Positions 54,848-63,406 of a stretch of 64,000 bases of DNA are shown in pieces (the stretch's first letter is position 1; the number at the start of each line of letters is the position of its first letter). This DNA comes from Candidatus Kosakonia sp. 282A-S69 (lineage in GTDB: Bacteria; Pseudomonadota; Gammaproteobacteria; Enterobacterales; Enterobacteriaceae). Both the position numbers and the translations under genes were made by a program. Under the pieces are notes generated by a model, which was given only the letters and a program-made list of their open reading frames with translations, was not told where the DNA came from and did no database searches. The DNA is taken from contig NZ_JAROAU010000003.1 in assembly GCF_029433855.1 (NCBI RefSeq), positions 368,034 through 432,033 on the forward strand, written 5' to 3'.

Positions 54848-54864
54848 CAGCTATTTTATCCATA
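54848..54864. promoter_or_regulatory. AraC half-site upstream of araE
   Basis: CAGCTATTTTATCCATA closely resembles the AraC I1 half-site TAGCATTTTTATCCATA. Further TCCATA elements occur near 54697 and 54720. Confidence 0.6.
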
Positions 54865-54948
54865 TCTTCGCGTTTTCCTCACTGACGCTTTTCCCGGCGC
54901 TGCCTTACTTTCATATAACGTCTTATTCTGTGCAGGCAGGAAATAATA

Positions 54949-56367
54949 ATGGCTTTTCTCAGTAATGATTCTGTCGCTTTACCCCGCGCGCTGCGTGATA
55001 CCCGGCGCATGAACATGTTTGTCTCTGTTTCCGCCGCGGTCGCCGGGCTGCTTTTTGGCCTCGATATCGGCGTTATTGCCGGCGCACTGCCGTTTATTAC
55101 CGATCACTTCACCCTAAGCAACCGGCTGCAGGAGTGGGTGGTGAGCAGCATGATGCTCGGCGCGGCGATTGGCGCGCTGTTCAACGGCTGGCTCTCGTTC
55201 CGCCTCGGGCGCAAATATAGCCTGATGGCCGGGGCGATCCTCTTTGTCGCCGGTTCGCTTGGCTCGGCGTTTGCCACCAACGTGGAAGTGCTGCTCATCT
55301 CCCGCGTTCTGCTCGGCGTCGCGGTGGGTATTGCTTCCTACACCGCGCCGCTCTATCTCTCGGAGATGGCGAGCGAAAACGTGCGCGGCAAAATGATCAG
55401 CATGTACCAGCTGATGGTGACGCTGGGGATTGTGCTGGCGTTTCTCTCCGATACTGCGTTCAGCTACAGCGGCAACTGGCGGGCAATGCTCGGCGTGCTG
55501 GCGCTACCGGCGGTGTTATTGATTATTCTGGTGATCTTTTTACCCAATAGCCCGCGCTGGCTGGCGCAGAAAGGGCGGCATATCGAAGCGGAAGAGGTGC
55601 TGCGCATGCTGCGCGATACTTCGGAAAAAGCGCGTGAAGAGCTGAATGAAATTCGTGAAAGCCTGAAGTTAAAGCAGGGCGGTTTCCAGCTATTTAAAAG
55701 CAACCGCAACGTGCGCCGCGCGGTGTTCCTCGGCATGCTGCTTCAGGCGATGCAGCAGTTCACCGGCATGAACATCATCATGTATTACGCGCCGCGCATC
55801 TTTAAGATGGCCGGTTTTACCACCACCGAGCAGCAGATGATCGCCACGCTGGTGGTCGGCCTGACCTTTATGTTCGCCACCTTTATCGCCGTCTTTACGG
55901 TGGATAAAGCCGGGCGCAAACCGGCGCTGAAAATTGGTTTTAGCGTGATGGCGATAGGTACGCTGATCCTCGGTTACTGCCTGATGCAGTTTGATAACGG
56001 CACGGCGTCGAGCGGTCTTTCGTGGGTGTCGGTCGGGATGACGATGCTCTGTATTGCCGGGTATGCGATGAGCGCCGCGCCGATGGTGTGGATTTTGTGC
56101 TCTGAAATCCAGCCGCTTAAATGCCGTGATTTTGGTATCACCTGCTCGACAACCACCAACTGGGTATCGAACATGATTATCGGTGCGACCTTCCTGACGC
56201 TGCTGGATGCGATTGGCGCGGCGGGAACTTTCTGGCTCTATACAGGCCTGAACCTGGCGTTTGTGGGTGTCACTTACTGGCTGGTGCCGGAGACGAAAAA
56301 CGTCACGCTGGAGCATATTGAGCGTCGTTTGATGTCCGGGGAGAAGCTGCGCAATATCGGCGTGTGA
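54949..56367 (+). CDS. araE: L-arabinose:H+ symporter AraE
   Basis: A 472-residue MFS sugar porter with 12 transmembrane segments. Sequence and length are near-identical to E. coli AraE, with family motifs [39 protein letters not shown] and [13 protein letters not shown]. The first residues (MAFLSNDS) differ from E. coli. AGGAAA precedes the ATG. araE lies between kduD and ygeA in E. coli too; here the tog and kdgF genes are inserted between araE and ygeA. Confidence 0.96.
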   Translation: MAFLSNDSVALPRALRDTRRMNMFVSVSAAVAGLLFGLDIGVIAGALPFITDHFTLSNRLQEWVVSSMMLGAAIGALFNGWLSFRLGRKYSLMAGAILFVAGSLGSAFATNVEVLLISRVLLGVAVGIASYTAPLYLSEMASENVRGKMISMYQLMVTLGIVLAFLSDTAFSYSGNWRAMLGVLALPAVLLIILVIFLPNSPRWLAQKGRHIEAEEVLRMLRDTSEKAREELNEIRESLKLKQGGFQLFKSNRNVRRAVFLGMLLQAMQQFTGMNIIMYYAPRIFKMAGFTTTEQQMIATLVVGLTFMFATFIAVFTVDKAGRKPALKIGFSVMAIGTLILGYCLMQFDNGTASSGLSWVSVGMTMLCIAGYAMSAAPMVWILCSEIQPLKCRDFGITCSTTTNWVSNMIIGATFLTLLDAIGAAGTFWLYTGLNLAFVGVTYWLVPETKNVTLEHIERRLMSGEKLRNIGV

Positions 56368-56375
56368 GGAATTGC

Positions 56376-56404
56376 CGGATGGCGCGCAAACGCTTATCCG
56401 GCCT
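56376..56404. repeat. Single REP-like palindrome after araE
   Basis: GCCGGATGGCGCGCAAACGCTTATCCGGC pairs end to end as a REP unit between convergent araE and togB. Confidence 0.75.
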
Positions 56405-56439
56405 GCAAATCCTTGTTACAGCTTCAATTTTTAACCTGA

Positions 56440-57729
56440 TTAACGCATGGCGCGCTTGAGGATACGCTCGGCCTGGCGCTGGAAGTCCGTCGCGGTCTCT
56501 TCAACGGTTTTCTGACCATAATCGATGTACTGAATCGCAGTGCCGAACTGCGCCACAATCTGCGGATCGTCAAAATAGGGCGACACGGAGAGTTTCGCCG
56601 GCAGCGACTGCGCCAGACGCAGGCCCGCGACCGCCGGATCGTCCTCTTTAATCACCCCGCTGGCGGTCAGCGTCTCTACCGCCACTTTGCTCAGCGGCAC
56701 GCCACGCTCAAGGCCCAGGGTCTGCACACCCTCTTTGCTGTTCAGCAGGAAGTTAATCACCTGCGCCGCCTCTTTCGGATGTTTGGTCGATTTACCAATC
56801 GACAGCATCTGTGCAGGTTTGAAGAACAGCCCCGCATCGGTGGCCCCCGGCAGCATCGGATAGTCGCCCAGCACCAGTTTGGCCGGTGGCTTCAGGTTGT
56901 CGGAGTATTTGGTGATGGTGGAGTTCCACATATAGGTGCCGCCCCATTCGCCCTCGATCCACGGCTTCATCTCATACATATTGCTCTTACCGAACGAGGC
57001 GTAGTATTTCGAGTCAGGCATTACGTGGCTGTCGACCAGCTTTTTGTACATCTGGAAGAATTCAACCCACTGCTCTTTGCTGTAGCTGAATTTTTTGGTC
57101 TTTTCGTCAACGGCCGGAATGTTGTACTTCTGCACCATATAAGAGTTAAGCAGCGCCAGCGTATCCTGGTGCTCCAGCACCACCGGGTAGTACTGTTTGC
57201 CCAGCTTGCTCTCAAAGGTTTTGCCCGCCGCCATCAGTTCGTCCCAGGTTTTCGGGAAACTGAGGCCCGCTTTTTTCCACTGCTCGTCGTTGAAGTAGAA
57301 GACGCGCGCGGTCACCGAGACAGGAATGCCGTTTAACTTGCCGTTAATGGTGGTGGTTTGCAGCTCTTTGGCGTCGAACTGGCTAAGATCGATAATATCT
57401 TTCAGCTGGTTCAGGTCGTAAAACCCCTCGCCATTTTTCGAGAAGATCGGCAACCAGTTCCAGTTGGTCTGCATCACGTCCGGTTCGGTGCCGCCAGCGA
57501 TCTGGGTGGTAAGACGGGAAAGATGCCCGTCCCAGCCGGTATATTCCGACTTCACGGTAATCTCCGGGTGCTGTTTATGAAACTCTTCCAGCGCTTTTAA
57601 GGTGACCTGGTGACGACCATTGCCCCCCCACCAGGACATACGCAAATCAACATTGTCAGCGGCGGTGGCCGGTACAGCACACATGCCCAGGGTTGCGGAG
57701 ATGGCTGCGCCGATTAGCACTTTTTTCAT
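56440..57729 (-). CDS. togB: Oligogalacturonide-binding protein TogB
   Basis: A 429-residue extracellular solute-binding protein (family 1) with a Sec signal peptide (residues 1-23, cleavage after ATA). The mature N-terminus DNVDLRMSWWGGNGRHQ is typical of TogB-type proteins. It delivers oligogalacturonides to TogMN. I chose the ATG at 57729, preceded by GGAG. It is last in the togMNAB operon, and the gap from togA is 62 bases. Confidence 0.88.
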   Translation of the reverse strand: MKKVLIGAAISATLGMCAVPATAADNVDLRMSWWGGNGRHQVTLKALEEFHKQHPEITVKSEYTGWDGHLSRLTTQIAGGTEPDVMQTNWNWLPIFSKNGEGFYDLNQLKDIIDLSQFDAKELQTTTINGKLNGIPVSVTARVFYFNDEQWKKAGLSFPKTWDELMAAGKTFESKLGKQYYPVVLEHQDTLALLNSYMVQKYNIPAVDEKTKKFSYSKEQWVEFFQMYKKLVDSHVMPDSKYYASFGKSNMYEMKPWIEGEWGGTYMWNSTITKYSDNLKPPAKLVLGDYPMLPGATDAGLFFKPAQMLSIGKSTKHPKEAAQVINFLLNSKEGVQTLGLERGVPLSKVAVETLTASGVIKEDDPAVAGLRLAQSLPAKLSVSPYFDDPQIVAQFGTAIQYIDYGQKTVEETATDFQRQAERILKRAMR

Positions 57730-57791
57730 TTTTATACTCCAGTTTATGTAGGTCACGCTGAGGCCGTCTGACGCGGCCCGCATGTTTTTAG

Positions 57792-58919
57792 CTATAGAGA
57801 GATGTTCTGTTCCGTTTTCGCGTCAAAGATGTGGCACTTATTCATGTCGAACTTAAAGTAGACCTTCCGGTGAAGTCCTTTAGCAATCAATGGCCTGGCT
57901 TCATCAGAGGGAATGCGGGCGGTCAGCTCATAGTCAGCGACTTTCAGGTAGACGAAGAACTCATGGCCCATATTCTCCACGCGTACCAGATCGCCCGCGC
58001 CACAGTCGTCGCTGAAGGGTTCATCGGCAACGGAGACAAACTCCGGGCGCACGCCAAAGAAGACCTCTTTGTCGGCATAAGCCGCGACGCTCTCCTGCTG
58101 GTGAGCATTAAGCGCCAGCGTCTCCTGGCCGACGGTAATGTGCAGAGCCCCCGCTTTCTGCACGATTTTCGCCGGTTTGATGTTCATCTCCGGCGCGCCG
58201 ATAAAGCCCGCAACGAACATATTTTTCGGGAAGTGATAGAGGTTATCCGGCGTATCGACCTGCATGATATGGCCGAGCTTCATCACGCAGATGCGGTCGC
58301 CCATGGTCATCGCTTCGGTCTGATCGTGGGTTACGTAGACGGTGGTCGCCGGTTTACCGGAGCTTTTTAACTGTTTATGCAGATCTGAAATACGGATACG
58401 CATTGAGGCGCGCAGCTTGGCGTCGAGATTGGAGAGCGGTTCGTCAAACAGGAAGACATCCGGTTTTTTAACAATGGCACGTCCCACCGCCACGCGCTGC
58501 GCCTGGCCGCCGGAGAGCTGGCGCGGCAGACGATCCATCAGCTCTTCGAGCTCGAGGATTTTTGCTGCTTCATCCACCTGGCGTGCAATCTCATCCTTCG
58601 GCATTTTGCTCAGCTTCAGGCCGAAGGCGAGGTTTTCGCGCACGGTCATATGCGGGTAGAGCGCGTAGTTCTGGAACACCATCGCGATGCCGCGCGACTT
58701 CGGCGCGAGGTTGTTAACAATTTTCTCGCCGATGCGCACTTCGCCGCCGCTGATGGTCTCCAGCCCCGCCAGCATACGCAGGGTGGTCGATTTGGCGCAG
58801 CCGGAGGGGCCAACAATGACCATAAACTCACCGTCGGCGATTTTCAGGTCGATACCATGTACCGCTTTGAAGCCGTTGGAGTAGACCTTTTCCAGTTTGT
58901 TGAAAATTACTTCAGCCAT
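57792..58919 (-). CDS. togA: Oligogalacturonide importer ATPase TogA
   Basis: A 375-residue MalK-like ABC ATPase. Walker A reads GPSGCAKST (about residues 37-45), with alanine where most family members have glycine before the lysine. The signature LSGGQAQRV, Walker B VFLFDEPLSNLDAKL and the H-loop VTHDQTEA are intact. A C-terminal TOBE-type regulatory domain follows. It energises import through TogMN. Confidence 0.9.
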   Translation of the reverse strand: MAEVIFNKLEKVYSNGFKAVHGIDLKIADGEFMVIVGPSGCAKSTTLRMLAGLETISGGEVRIGEKIVNNLAPKSRGIAMVFQNYALYPHMTVRENLAFGLKLSKMPKDEIARQVDEAAKILELEELMDRLPRQLSGGQAQRVAVGRAIVKKPDVFLFDEPLSNLDAKLRASMRIRISDLHKQLKSSGKPATTVYVTHDQTEAMTMGDRICVMKLGHIMQVDTPDNLYHFPKNMFVAGFIGAPEMNIKPAKIVQKAGALHITVGQETLALNAHQQESVAAYADKEVFFGVRPEFVSVADEPFSDDCGAGDLVRVENMGHEFFVYLKVADYELTARIPSDEARPLIAKGLHRKVYFKFDMNKCHIFDAKTEQNISL

Positions 58920-58931
58920 GATACTTCCCTC

Positions 58932-59834
58932 TTAACCTTTGATTCCGCTGCTGGTGACGCCCTGTACGAAGTAGCGCTGTGCCAGGAAGAAGACAATGAT
59001 GGACGGCAGGATGGAGATACTCGCCATTGCCAGAATTTCGTTCCACGGTGCGCCTTCGGTCACGTCGATGGACATTTTCAGCGCCAGCGCGATGGGGTAT
59101 TTATCCACGCTGTAGACGTAGATCAGCGGCCCGATAAAGTCGTTCATCGACCACATAAACTGGAACAGCGCTACGGAGATAATTGCCGGTTTCAGGATCG
59201 GCACCACCACGTACCAGAGCACCTGCCACGAGTTGCAGCCATCGATCTGCGCCGCCTCTTCCATATCGCGCGGCACGCCGCGTAAAAACTGAATCAACAT
59301 AAAGACAAAGAAGCCCTGCGTGGCGAAGGCCAGCGGCAGGTAGAGCGGCATATAGCTGTTGAGCATGCCCATTTCACGGAACATCAGATATTGCGGGATC
59401 AGCAGCACGGTGCTCGGCAGCAGCATGGTGGCGATAAGCGTGCCGAACCAGAAGTTCTTCCACGGGATCTCAAAGCGCGCGAAACCATACGCCACCACTG
59501 TCGATGAGATGATCGTCAGGATCACTTTTGGGATCACATACTTAAAGGTGTTGAGCATGTAATGGCCGAAGGTGTATTCGGTGCCGGTTTTCCAGCCGTT
59601 GATAAAACCGTCCCACGTGGCGTGGTTCGGCCACAGCCCGAGGGTGGTGAAGATCTCATGGTTCGGTTTGAACGACGCCGAGAACATCCATGCCAGCGGG
59701 TAGAGCATCAGCAGGCCGACCAGCAGCAGGATCGTGTAACGGATCCATGCGCTGACTTTCTCGCGGCGCAGGGTGCGCGCCACTTCACGTTCAGCCTCTT
59801 TCATGCCCGGCGTAAGGTGTTGAACATCAGCCAT
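58932..59834 (-). CDS. togN: Oligogalacturonide importer permease TogN
   Basis: A 300-residue carbohydrate ABC permease of the MalG type with six transmembrane segments and the EAA motif (DMEEAAQIDGCNSWQVLWYVVVP). I chose the ATG at 59834 because GGGAGG lies just upstream and because it overlaps the togM end by 8 bases; the longer frame upstream is in togM. Confidence 0.9.
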   Translation of the reverse strand: MADVQHLTPGMKEAEREVARTLRREKVSAWIRYTILLLVGLLMLYPLAWMFSASFKPNHEIFTTLGLWPNHATWDGFINGWKTGTEYTFGHYMLNTFKYVIPKVILTIISSTVVAYGFARFEIPWKNFWFGTLIATMLLPSTVLLIPQYLMFREMGMLNSYMPLYLPLAFATQGFFVFMLIQFLRGVPRDMEEAAQIDGCNSWQVLWYVVVPILKPAIISVALFQFMWSMNDFIGPLIYVYSVDKYPIALALKMSIDVTEGAPWNEILAMASISILPSIIVFFLAQRYFVQGVTSSGIKG

Positions 59835-60717
59835 TTTTGCCTCCCTTATCGGCAGAGTAGAAGACCCAATACTTCGAGGACTTAAAGGCGACGGAGGCAA
59901 AGACCGCCACCACCAGGAAGAGCACCCAGGCCAGCGCTGCGCCATAACCCATATCGAAATATTTGAACGCGGTATCGTAGATGTAGAGCGAGAAGAGATA
60001 GGTGTAGTAGGTCGGGCCGCCGCCGGTAATCACATACGGGCCGGTAAACTCCTGGAACGCCTGGGTGGTCTGCATGATGAAGTTGAAGAAGATCACCGGC
60101 GTAATCAGCGGCACGGTCACTTTCATAAACATCTGCCATTTGCTGGCACCGTCGATCATCGCCGCTTCATACTGCGACTGCGGAACGTTTTGCAGCGCCG
60201 CGAGGAAGATCACCATCGCCGAGCCGAACTGCCAGACGCGCAGCAGCGTTACCGACATCAGAGCCAGCGACGGCTCGCCGAGCCAGTTAACGGGATCAAA
60301 ACCAAAGACACCGATAAAGCTGTTTAACAATCCATCAATGGCGAAGAGCGCCCGCCACAACACGGCGATGGCAACGGAGCTGCCGAGGATGGATGGGATG
60401 TAGTAAGCGGTACGGAAAAAACCGATGCCGCGCAGTTTGAAATTGAGCACGAAGGCGATGCCCAGCGCAAAAGCCAGCTTCAGCGGGATAGTTAAAAAAA
60501 CATAAGCAAACGTCACGCCCATCGATTTCCAGAAGAGGGTATCTTCAGTAAACATGTAGCGGTAGTTTTCGATGCCATTAAATACCGGCGGGCTCATCAG
60601 ATCATACTCAGTAAAACTGAGAAAGAAGGATGAGATGAATGGGAAAGCGGTAAAGACAATCAACCCTATTATGTAAGGTGATATCCAGGCCAATCCCAGT
60701 AGTCTGTTTTCATTCAT
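59827..60717 (-). CDS. togM: Oligogalacturonide importer permease TogM
   Basis: A 296-residue MalF-type permease. LAWISPYIIGLIVFTAFPF forms the first segment, and the EAA loop is SQYEAAMIDGASKWQMFMKVTVP. It pairs with TogN. It is the first gene of the tog operon, with KdgR-like sites upstream. The substrate is assigned from the ogl/kdu/kdgF neighbourhood and similarity to Dickeya TogMNAB. Confidence 0.9.
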   Translation of the reverse strand: MNENRLLGLAWISPYIIGLIVFTAFPFISSFFLSFTEYDLMSPPVFNGIENYRYMFTEDTLFWKSMGVTFAYVFLTIPLKLAFALGIAFVLNFKLRGIGFFRTAYYIPSILGSSVAIAVLWRALFAIDGLLNSFIGVFGFDPVNWLGEPSLALMSVTLLRVWQFGSAMVIFLAALQNVPQSQYEAAMIDGASKWQMFMKVTVPLITPVIFFNFIMQTTQAFQEFTGPYVITGGGPTYYTYLFSLYIYDTAFKYFDMGYGAALAWVLFLVVAVFASVAFKSSKYWVFYSADKGGKNG

Positions 60718-60895
60718 AGATACCTACCTGGCGAGCAATGTGTAATTCGGATTCGGAGAGCCGCCGCCCTTTCACGCTATAAAGGGTGCGTTAGATCACA
60801 ATATTTAATGAAATCAAAGCGTTTTAAATCTGTAACTGCCGGAAAGTATTGATATTATTCCGGGTTTTAAAATCCTCTGAACTTGCGTTCTTGAA

Positions 60896-60916
60896 TTGTA
60901 AAACGTCGTTTTAAAA
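60896..60916. promoter_or_regulatory. KdgR-like operator upstream of togM
   Basis: TTGTAAAACGTCGTTTTAAAA contains a perfect odd palindrome with 7-base arms, TAAAACG-T-CGTTTTA. It lies about 180 bases upstream of togM. Confidence 0.65.
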
Positions 60917-60971
60917 TATTTTATTGGGTTTAAAGATGCCGTCATTCGTTAAATTGCTGAAATGTGATCGG

Positions 60972-60992
60972 AGTCGAAACGATGTTTCAATA
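60972..60992. promoter_or_regulatory. Second KdgR-like operator upstream of togM
   Basis: GTCGAAACGATGTTTCAATAA has perfect arms GAAAC and GTTTC around GAT, an excellent match to the KdgR palindrome. Confidence 0.65.
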
Positions 60993-61151
60993 AAGTGATT
61001 AGGCAGTCATTTTCACGTAAAAAACGCGGGCTTTTCAGTAAATAAAAAGGGGTTATTTGCGGCAAGCGAAAGGGCAGGAAAAATATCGCGCGGTGAAATC
61101 ATTCAATATTTCAACCATTAACCGGCGAAGGATTATTTTGTCGTGCAGAAA

Positions 61152-61182
61152 TAAAAACGCCTCCGCGACGGGAGGCGTTTTC
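61152..61182 (-). terminator. Intrinsic terminator after kdgF
   Basis: On the minus strand AAAACGCCTCC-CGTCGC-GGAGGCGTTTT is an 11-bp stem with more T after it, starting 14 bases past the kdgF stop. Confidence 0.9.
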
Positions 61183-61195
61183 ACTGCTGCCAAAC

Positions 61196-61522
61196 TCAGG
61201 ATTGCAGAAAGTCTTCACGAACCGGAGTGAAGGTATCGAGCAGGGTGCCGGGCTTCAGACAGACGCAGCCGTGCATAATGTGCGGTTGCTTGTAAAGTGT
61301 ATCGCCTGCGGTGACGATATGTTTCTCATCACCGATGGTAAATTCGAACTCCCCGGATAAAACATAGGTGAGTTGCTCATGAGGGTGGTTATGCATCGGG
61401 CCGACTGCGCCCTGTTCGAACATAACTTCAACCGCCATCATTTTGCCGCCATGGGCGAGAATACGGCGCGTGACGCCGTTGCCCAGGTCGTCAAGTTGCG
61501 TGTCTTTATGAAAGATAAACAT
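61196..61522 (-). CDS. kdgF: Uronate ring-opening cupin KdgF
   Basis: A 108-residue single-domain cupin. It speeds conversion of unsaturated 4,5-uronate to linear 5-keto-4-deoxyuronate, the substrate of KduI. The metal site is in GPMHNHPHEQLTYVLSG (His, His, Gln) and the distal His in PHIMHGC. I chose the ATG at 61522 (MFIFHKDTQLDDLG), which follows AGGACAG and gives the usual length. A KdgR-like site lies 27 bases upstream. Confidence 0.92.
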   Translation of the reverse strand: MFIFHKDTQLDDLGNGVTRRILAHGGKMMAVEVMFEQGAVGPMHNHPHEQLTYVLSGEFEFTIGDEKHIVTAGDTLYKQPHIMHGCVCLKPGTLLDTFTPVREDFLQS

Positions 61523-61548
61523 CGGGCTGTCCTGTAGTCGGTAAGATA

Positions 61549-61569
61549 TAGTGAAACAATGTTTTAAAT
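61549..61569. promoter_or_regulatory. KdgR-like operator upstream of kdgF
   Basis: The core GAAAC-AAT-GTTTT (61553-61565) with AT-rich flanks matches the KdgR palindrome. It stands in the kdgF promoter region. Confidence 0.7.
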
Positions 61570-61669
61570 AATTTATCTCACGGTGGCGGAAAAATAAACG
61601 CGAGGCCGGAGAAGTTGAAAGTCGATCACAACTTTGCATGATTGCGCGAGAACAAGACGGAGAAAGGCG

Positions 61670-62362
61670 ATGAAAACCATTGGACTGCTGGGCGGCATGA
61701 GCTGGGAATCAACCATTCCCTACTATCGGCTGATTAACGAGGGCGTCAAAGCACGGCTGGGCGGCTTGCACTCCGCGAACTTGCTGCTGCATAGCCTCGA
61801 TTTTCACGAGATTGAAACCTGCCAGGCCACCGCGCAGTGGCACCGGGCCGGAGAGATCCTCGGCCAGGCGGCGGCAGGTCTTGAGCAGGCAGGCGCACAG
61901 GCGATTGTGCTCTGCACCAATACCATGCACAAAGTGGCGGGGCAAATTGAGGAGCGCTGTCAGATCCCGTTCCTCCATATTGCTGATGCTACCGGCCACG
62001 CAATTGAAAATGCCGGGCTACGCAATGTGGCGCTGCTCGGCACGCGCTACACCATGGAGCAGGATTTCTATCGCGGGCGGCTGGAGAAGCAGTTCGCCAT
62101 CAGAACCACGGTGCCCGGCCCGGAAGAGCGCCAGCGCATCAATGAGATCATCTTTGATGAGCTCTGCCTCGGCACCTTCAGCGACGAATCGCGCTACTAC
62201 TTTATGAATGTGATTAAACAGCTGGCGAGCGAAGGGGCTGAAGGGGTGATTTTCGGCTGTACTGAAATCGGCCTGCTGCTGCCTGAAACCCACAGCCCGA
62301 TTAAGGTGTTCGACACGGCCGCGCTGCATGCCGCCGCCGCGGTCGATTTTATGCTCTCTTAA
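61670..62362 (+). CDS. ygeA: Broad-specificity amino acid racemase YgeA
   Basis: A 230-residue PLP-independent Asp/Glu-type racemase. E. coli YgeA (same length) racemises several amino acids, including homoserine. It has two catalytic cysteines: Cys near residue 83 in VLCTNTMHK and Cys near 195 in FGCTEIGLL. The ATG at 61670 ([14 protein letters not shown]) follows AGAAAGG. Its stop overlaps the convergent lysR stop by 4 bases. Confidence 0.95.
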   Translation: MKTIGLLGGMSWESTIPYYRLINEGVKARLGGLHSANLLLHSLDFHEIETCQATAQWHRAGEILGQAAAGLEQAGAQAIVLCTNTMHKVAGQIEERCQIPFLHIADATGHAIENAGLRNVALLGTRYTMEQDFYRGRLEKQFAIRTTVPGPEERQRINEIIFDELCLGTFSDESRYYFMNVIKQLASEGAEGVIFGCTEIGLLLPETHSPIKVFDTAALHAAAAVDFMLS

Positions 62363-63285
62363 TCCTCGCCGAGCATAGCGGCCAGCGGCGCGGTAATACG
62401 CGGCATGGCCGCCTGCAGATGGTCAGCAAAGGTGTCGACCAGCGCGGAAGCGGGGCGGTGCAGCGGGCGAACCAGGCTTATGGTAAACGGCACGTCGATG
62501 CTGAAACGCCGCACCGCCACGCCGCTGGCGGCATAATCGAGGGCGGTCAGCGGGTTCACCACTGAAATGCCCACTCCGGCTCGCACCATCGCGCAGACCG
62601 ACGCCGCGCTATGGGTTTCCAGCACCATGCGGCGCTTCACCTGGTGCTCGTTGAACAGGGCATCAAGCAACTGCCGGTAGCTGTCGGTGCGCGACAGGCT
62701 AATGTAATTCTCCCCATGAAAATCCGCTGGTGTCAGCACCGTTTTCTGCGCCAATGGGTGATCTTCTGGCATTACGCACACCTCATTACAGGTCAGCAGC
62801 GGCGTGCGCTCGGTGCCCGCCGGCGTCGTGAGCGTTTCGGTGAGGCCTAAATCGTGGCGCTGCGCCGAGAGCCACTCCTCCAGCAGCGGCGACTCCTGCG
62901 GCACAATGTTGAGGCTGACGTCCGGGTAGCGGGCGAGAAAGGGCTGCAACAGCAGCGGTAAAAAGGATTGCGAAAAGACCGGCAGACAGGCGACAGAGAG
63001 CTCGCCCTGGCGAAACTCGCGCAGGCTCTCCGCCGCGCTGACGATCCTGTCCAGCCCGTACCAGGATCGCTGCACCTCTTCAAACAATCGCAACCCCTGC
63101 ACTGTGGCGTGCAGCCGCCCGCGCGATCGCTCAAACAGCGTCAGGCCCAGCACCTTTTCAAAGCGCGCCAGCTCCCTGCTGACGGTCGGCTGCGAGGTGT
63201 GCAGCATCAATGCCGCCTCGGTCAGGTTGCCGGTGGTCATTACGGCGTGAAAAATTTCAATATGGCGCAGGTTAACAGCGGGCAT
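62359..63285 (-). CDS. lysR: LysR, activator of lysA
   Basis: A 308-residue LysR-type regulator that activates divergent lysA when diaminopimelate is high and lysine low. The N-terminal helix-turn-helix is in [20 protein letters not shown], and the rest is near-identical to E. coli LysR (311 residues); the last few residues differ. The spacing to lysA (121 bp) is the conserved regulatory gap. Confidence 0.96.
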   Translation of the reverse strand: MPAVNLRHIEIFHAVMTTGNLTEAALMLHTSQPTVSRELARFEKVLGLTLFERSRGRLHATVQGLRLFEEVQRSWYGLDRIVSAAESLREFRQGELSVACLPVFSQSFLPLLLQPFLARYPDVSLNIVPQESPLLEEWLSAQRHDLGLTETLTTPAGTERTPLLTCNEVCVMPEDHPLAQKTVLTPADFHGENYISLSRTDSYRQLLDALFNEHQVKRRMVLETHSAASVCAMVRAGVGISVVNPLTALDYAASGVAVRRFSIDVPFTISLVRPLHRPASALVDTFADHLQAAMPRITAPLAAMLGED

Positions 63286-63406
63286 GAACGGATCCGGTTA
63301 CAGAAGGTTATCCATATCATTTTTGCATAGACTTGCGATAAAACGATATTTTTTATTCGCTTCAAGGTGTGGCGTAATCATAAAAAAAATTGCTGACGGA
63401 GTTGTT

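Larger units (their letters stand above)
60718..61195. other. Regulatory region upstream of togM
   Basis: It has no gene. It holds two KdgR-like palindromes, a weaker third near 60808-60828, and on the far side the terminator of kdgF. Confidence 0.65.

Noticed and set aside
54762-54965. A 67-codon frame just before araE as a possible leader peptide
   Set aside because: It overlaps the CRP and AraC-like sites and the araE start, lacks a Shine-Dalgarno and is AT-rich promoter sequence.
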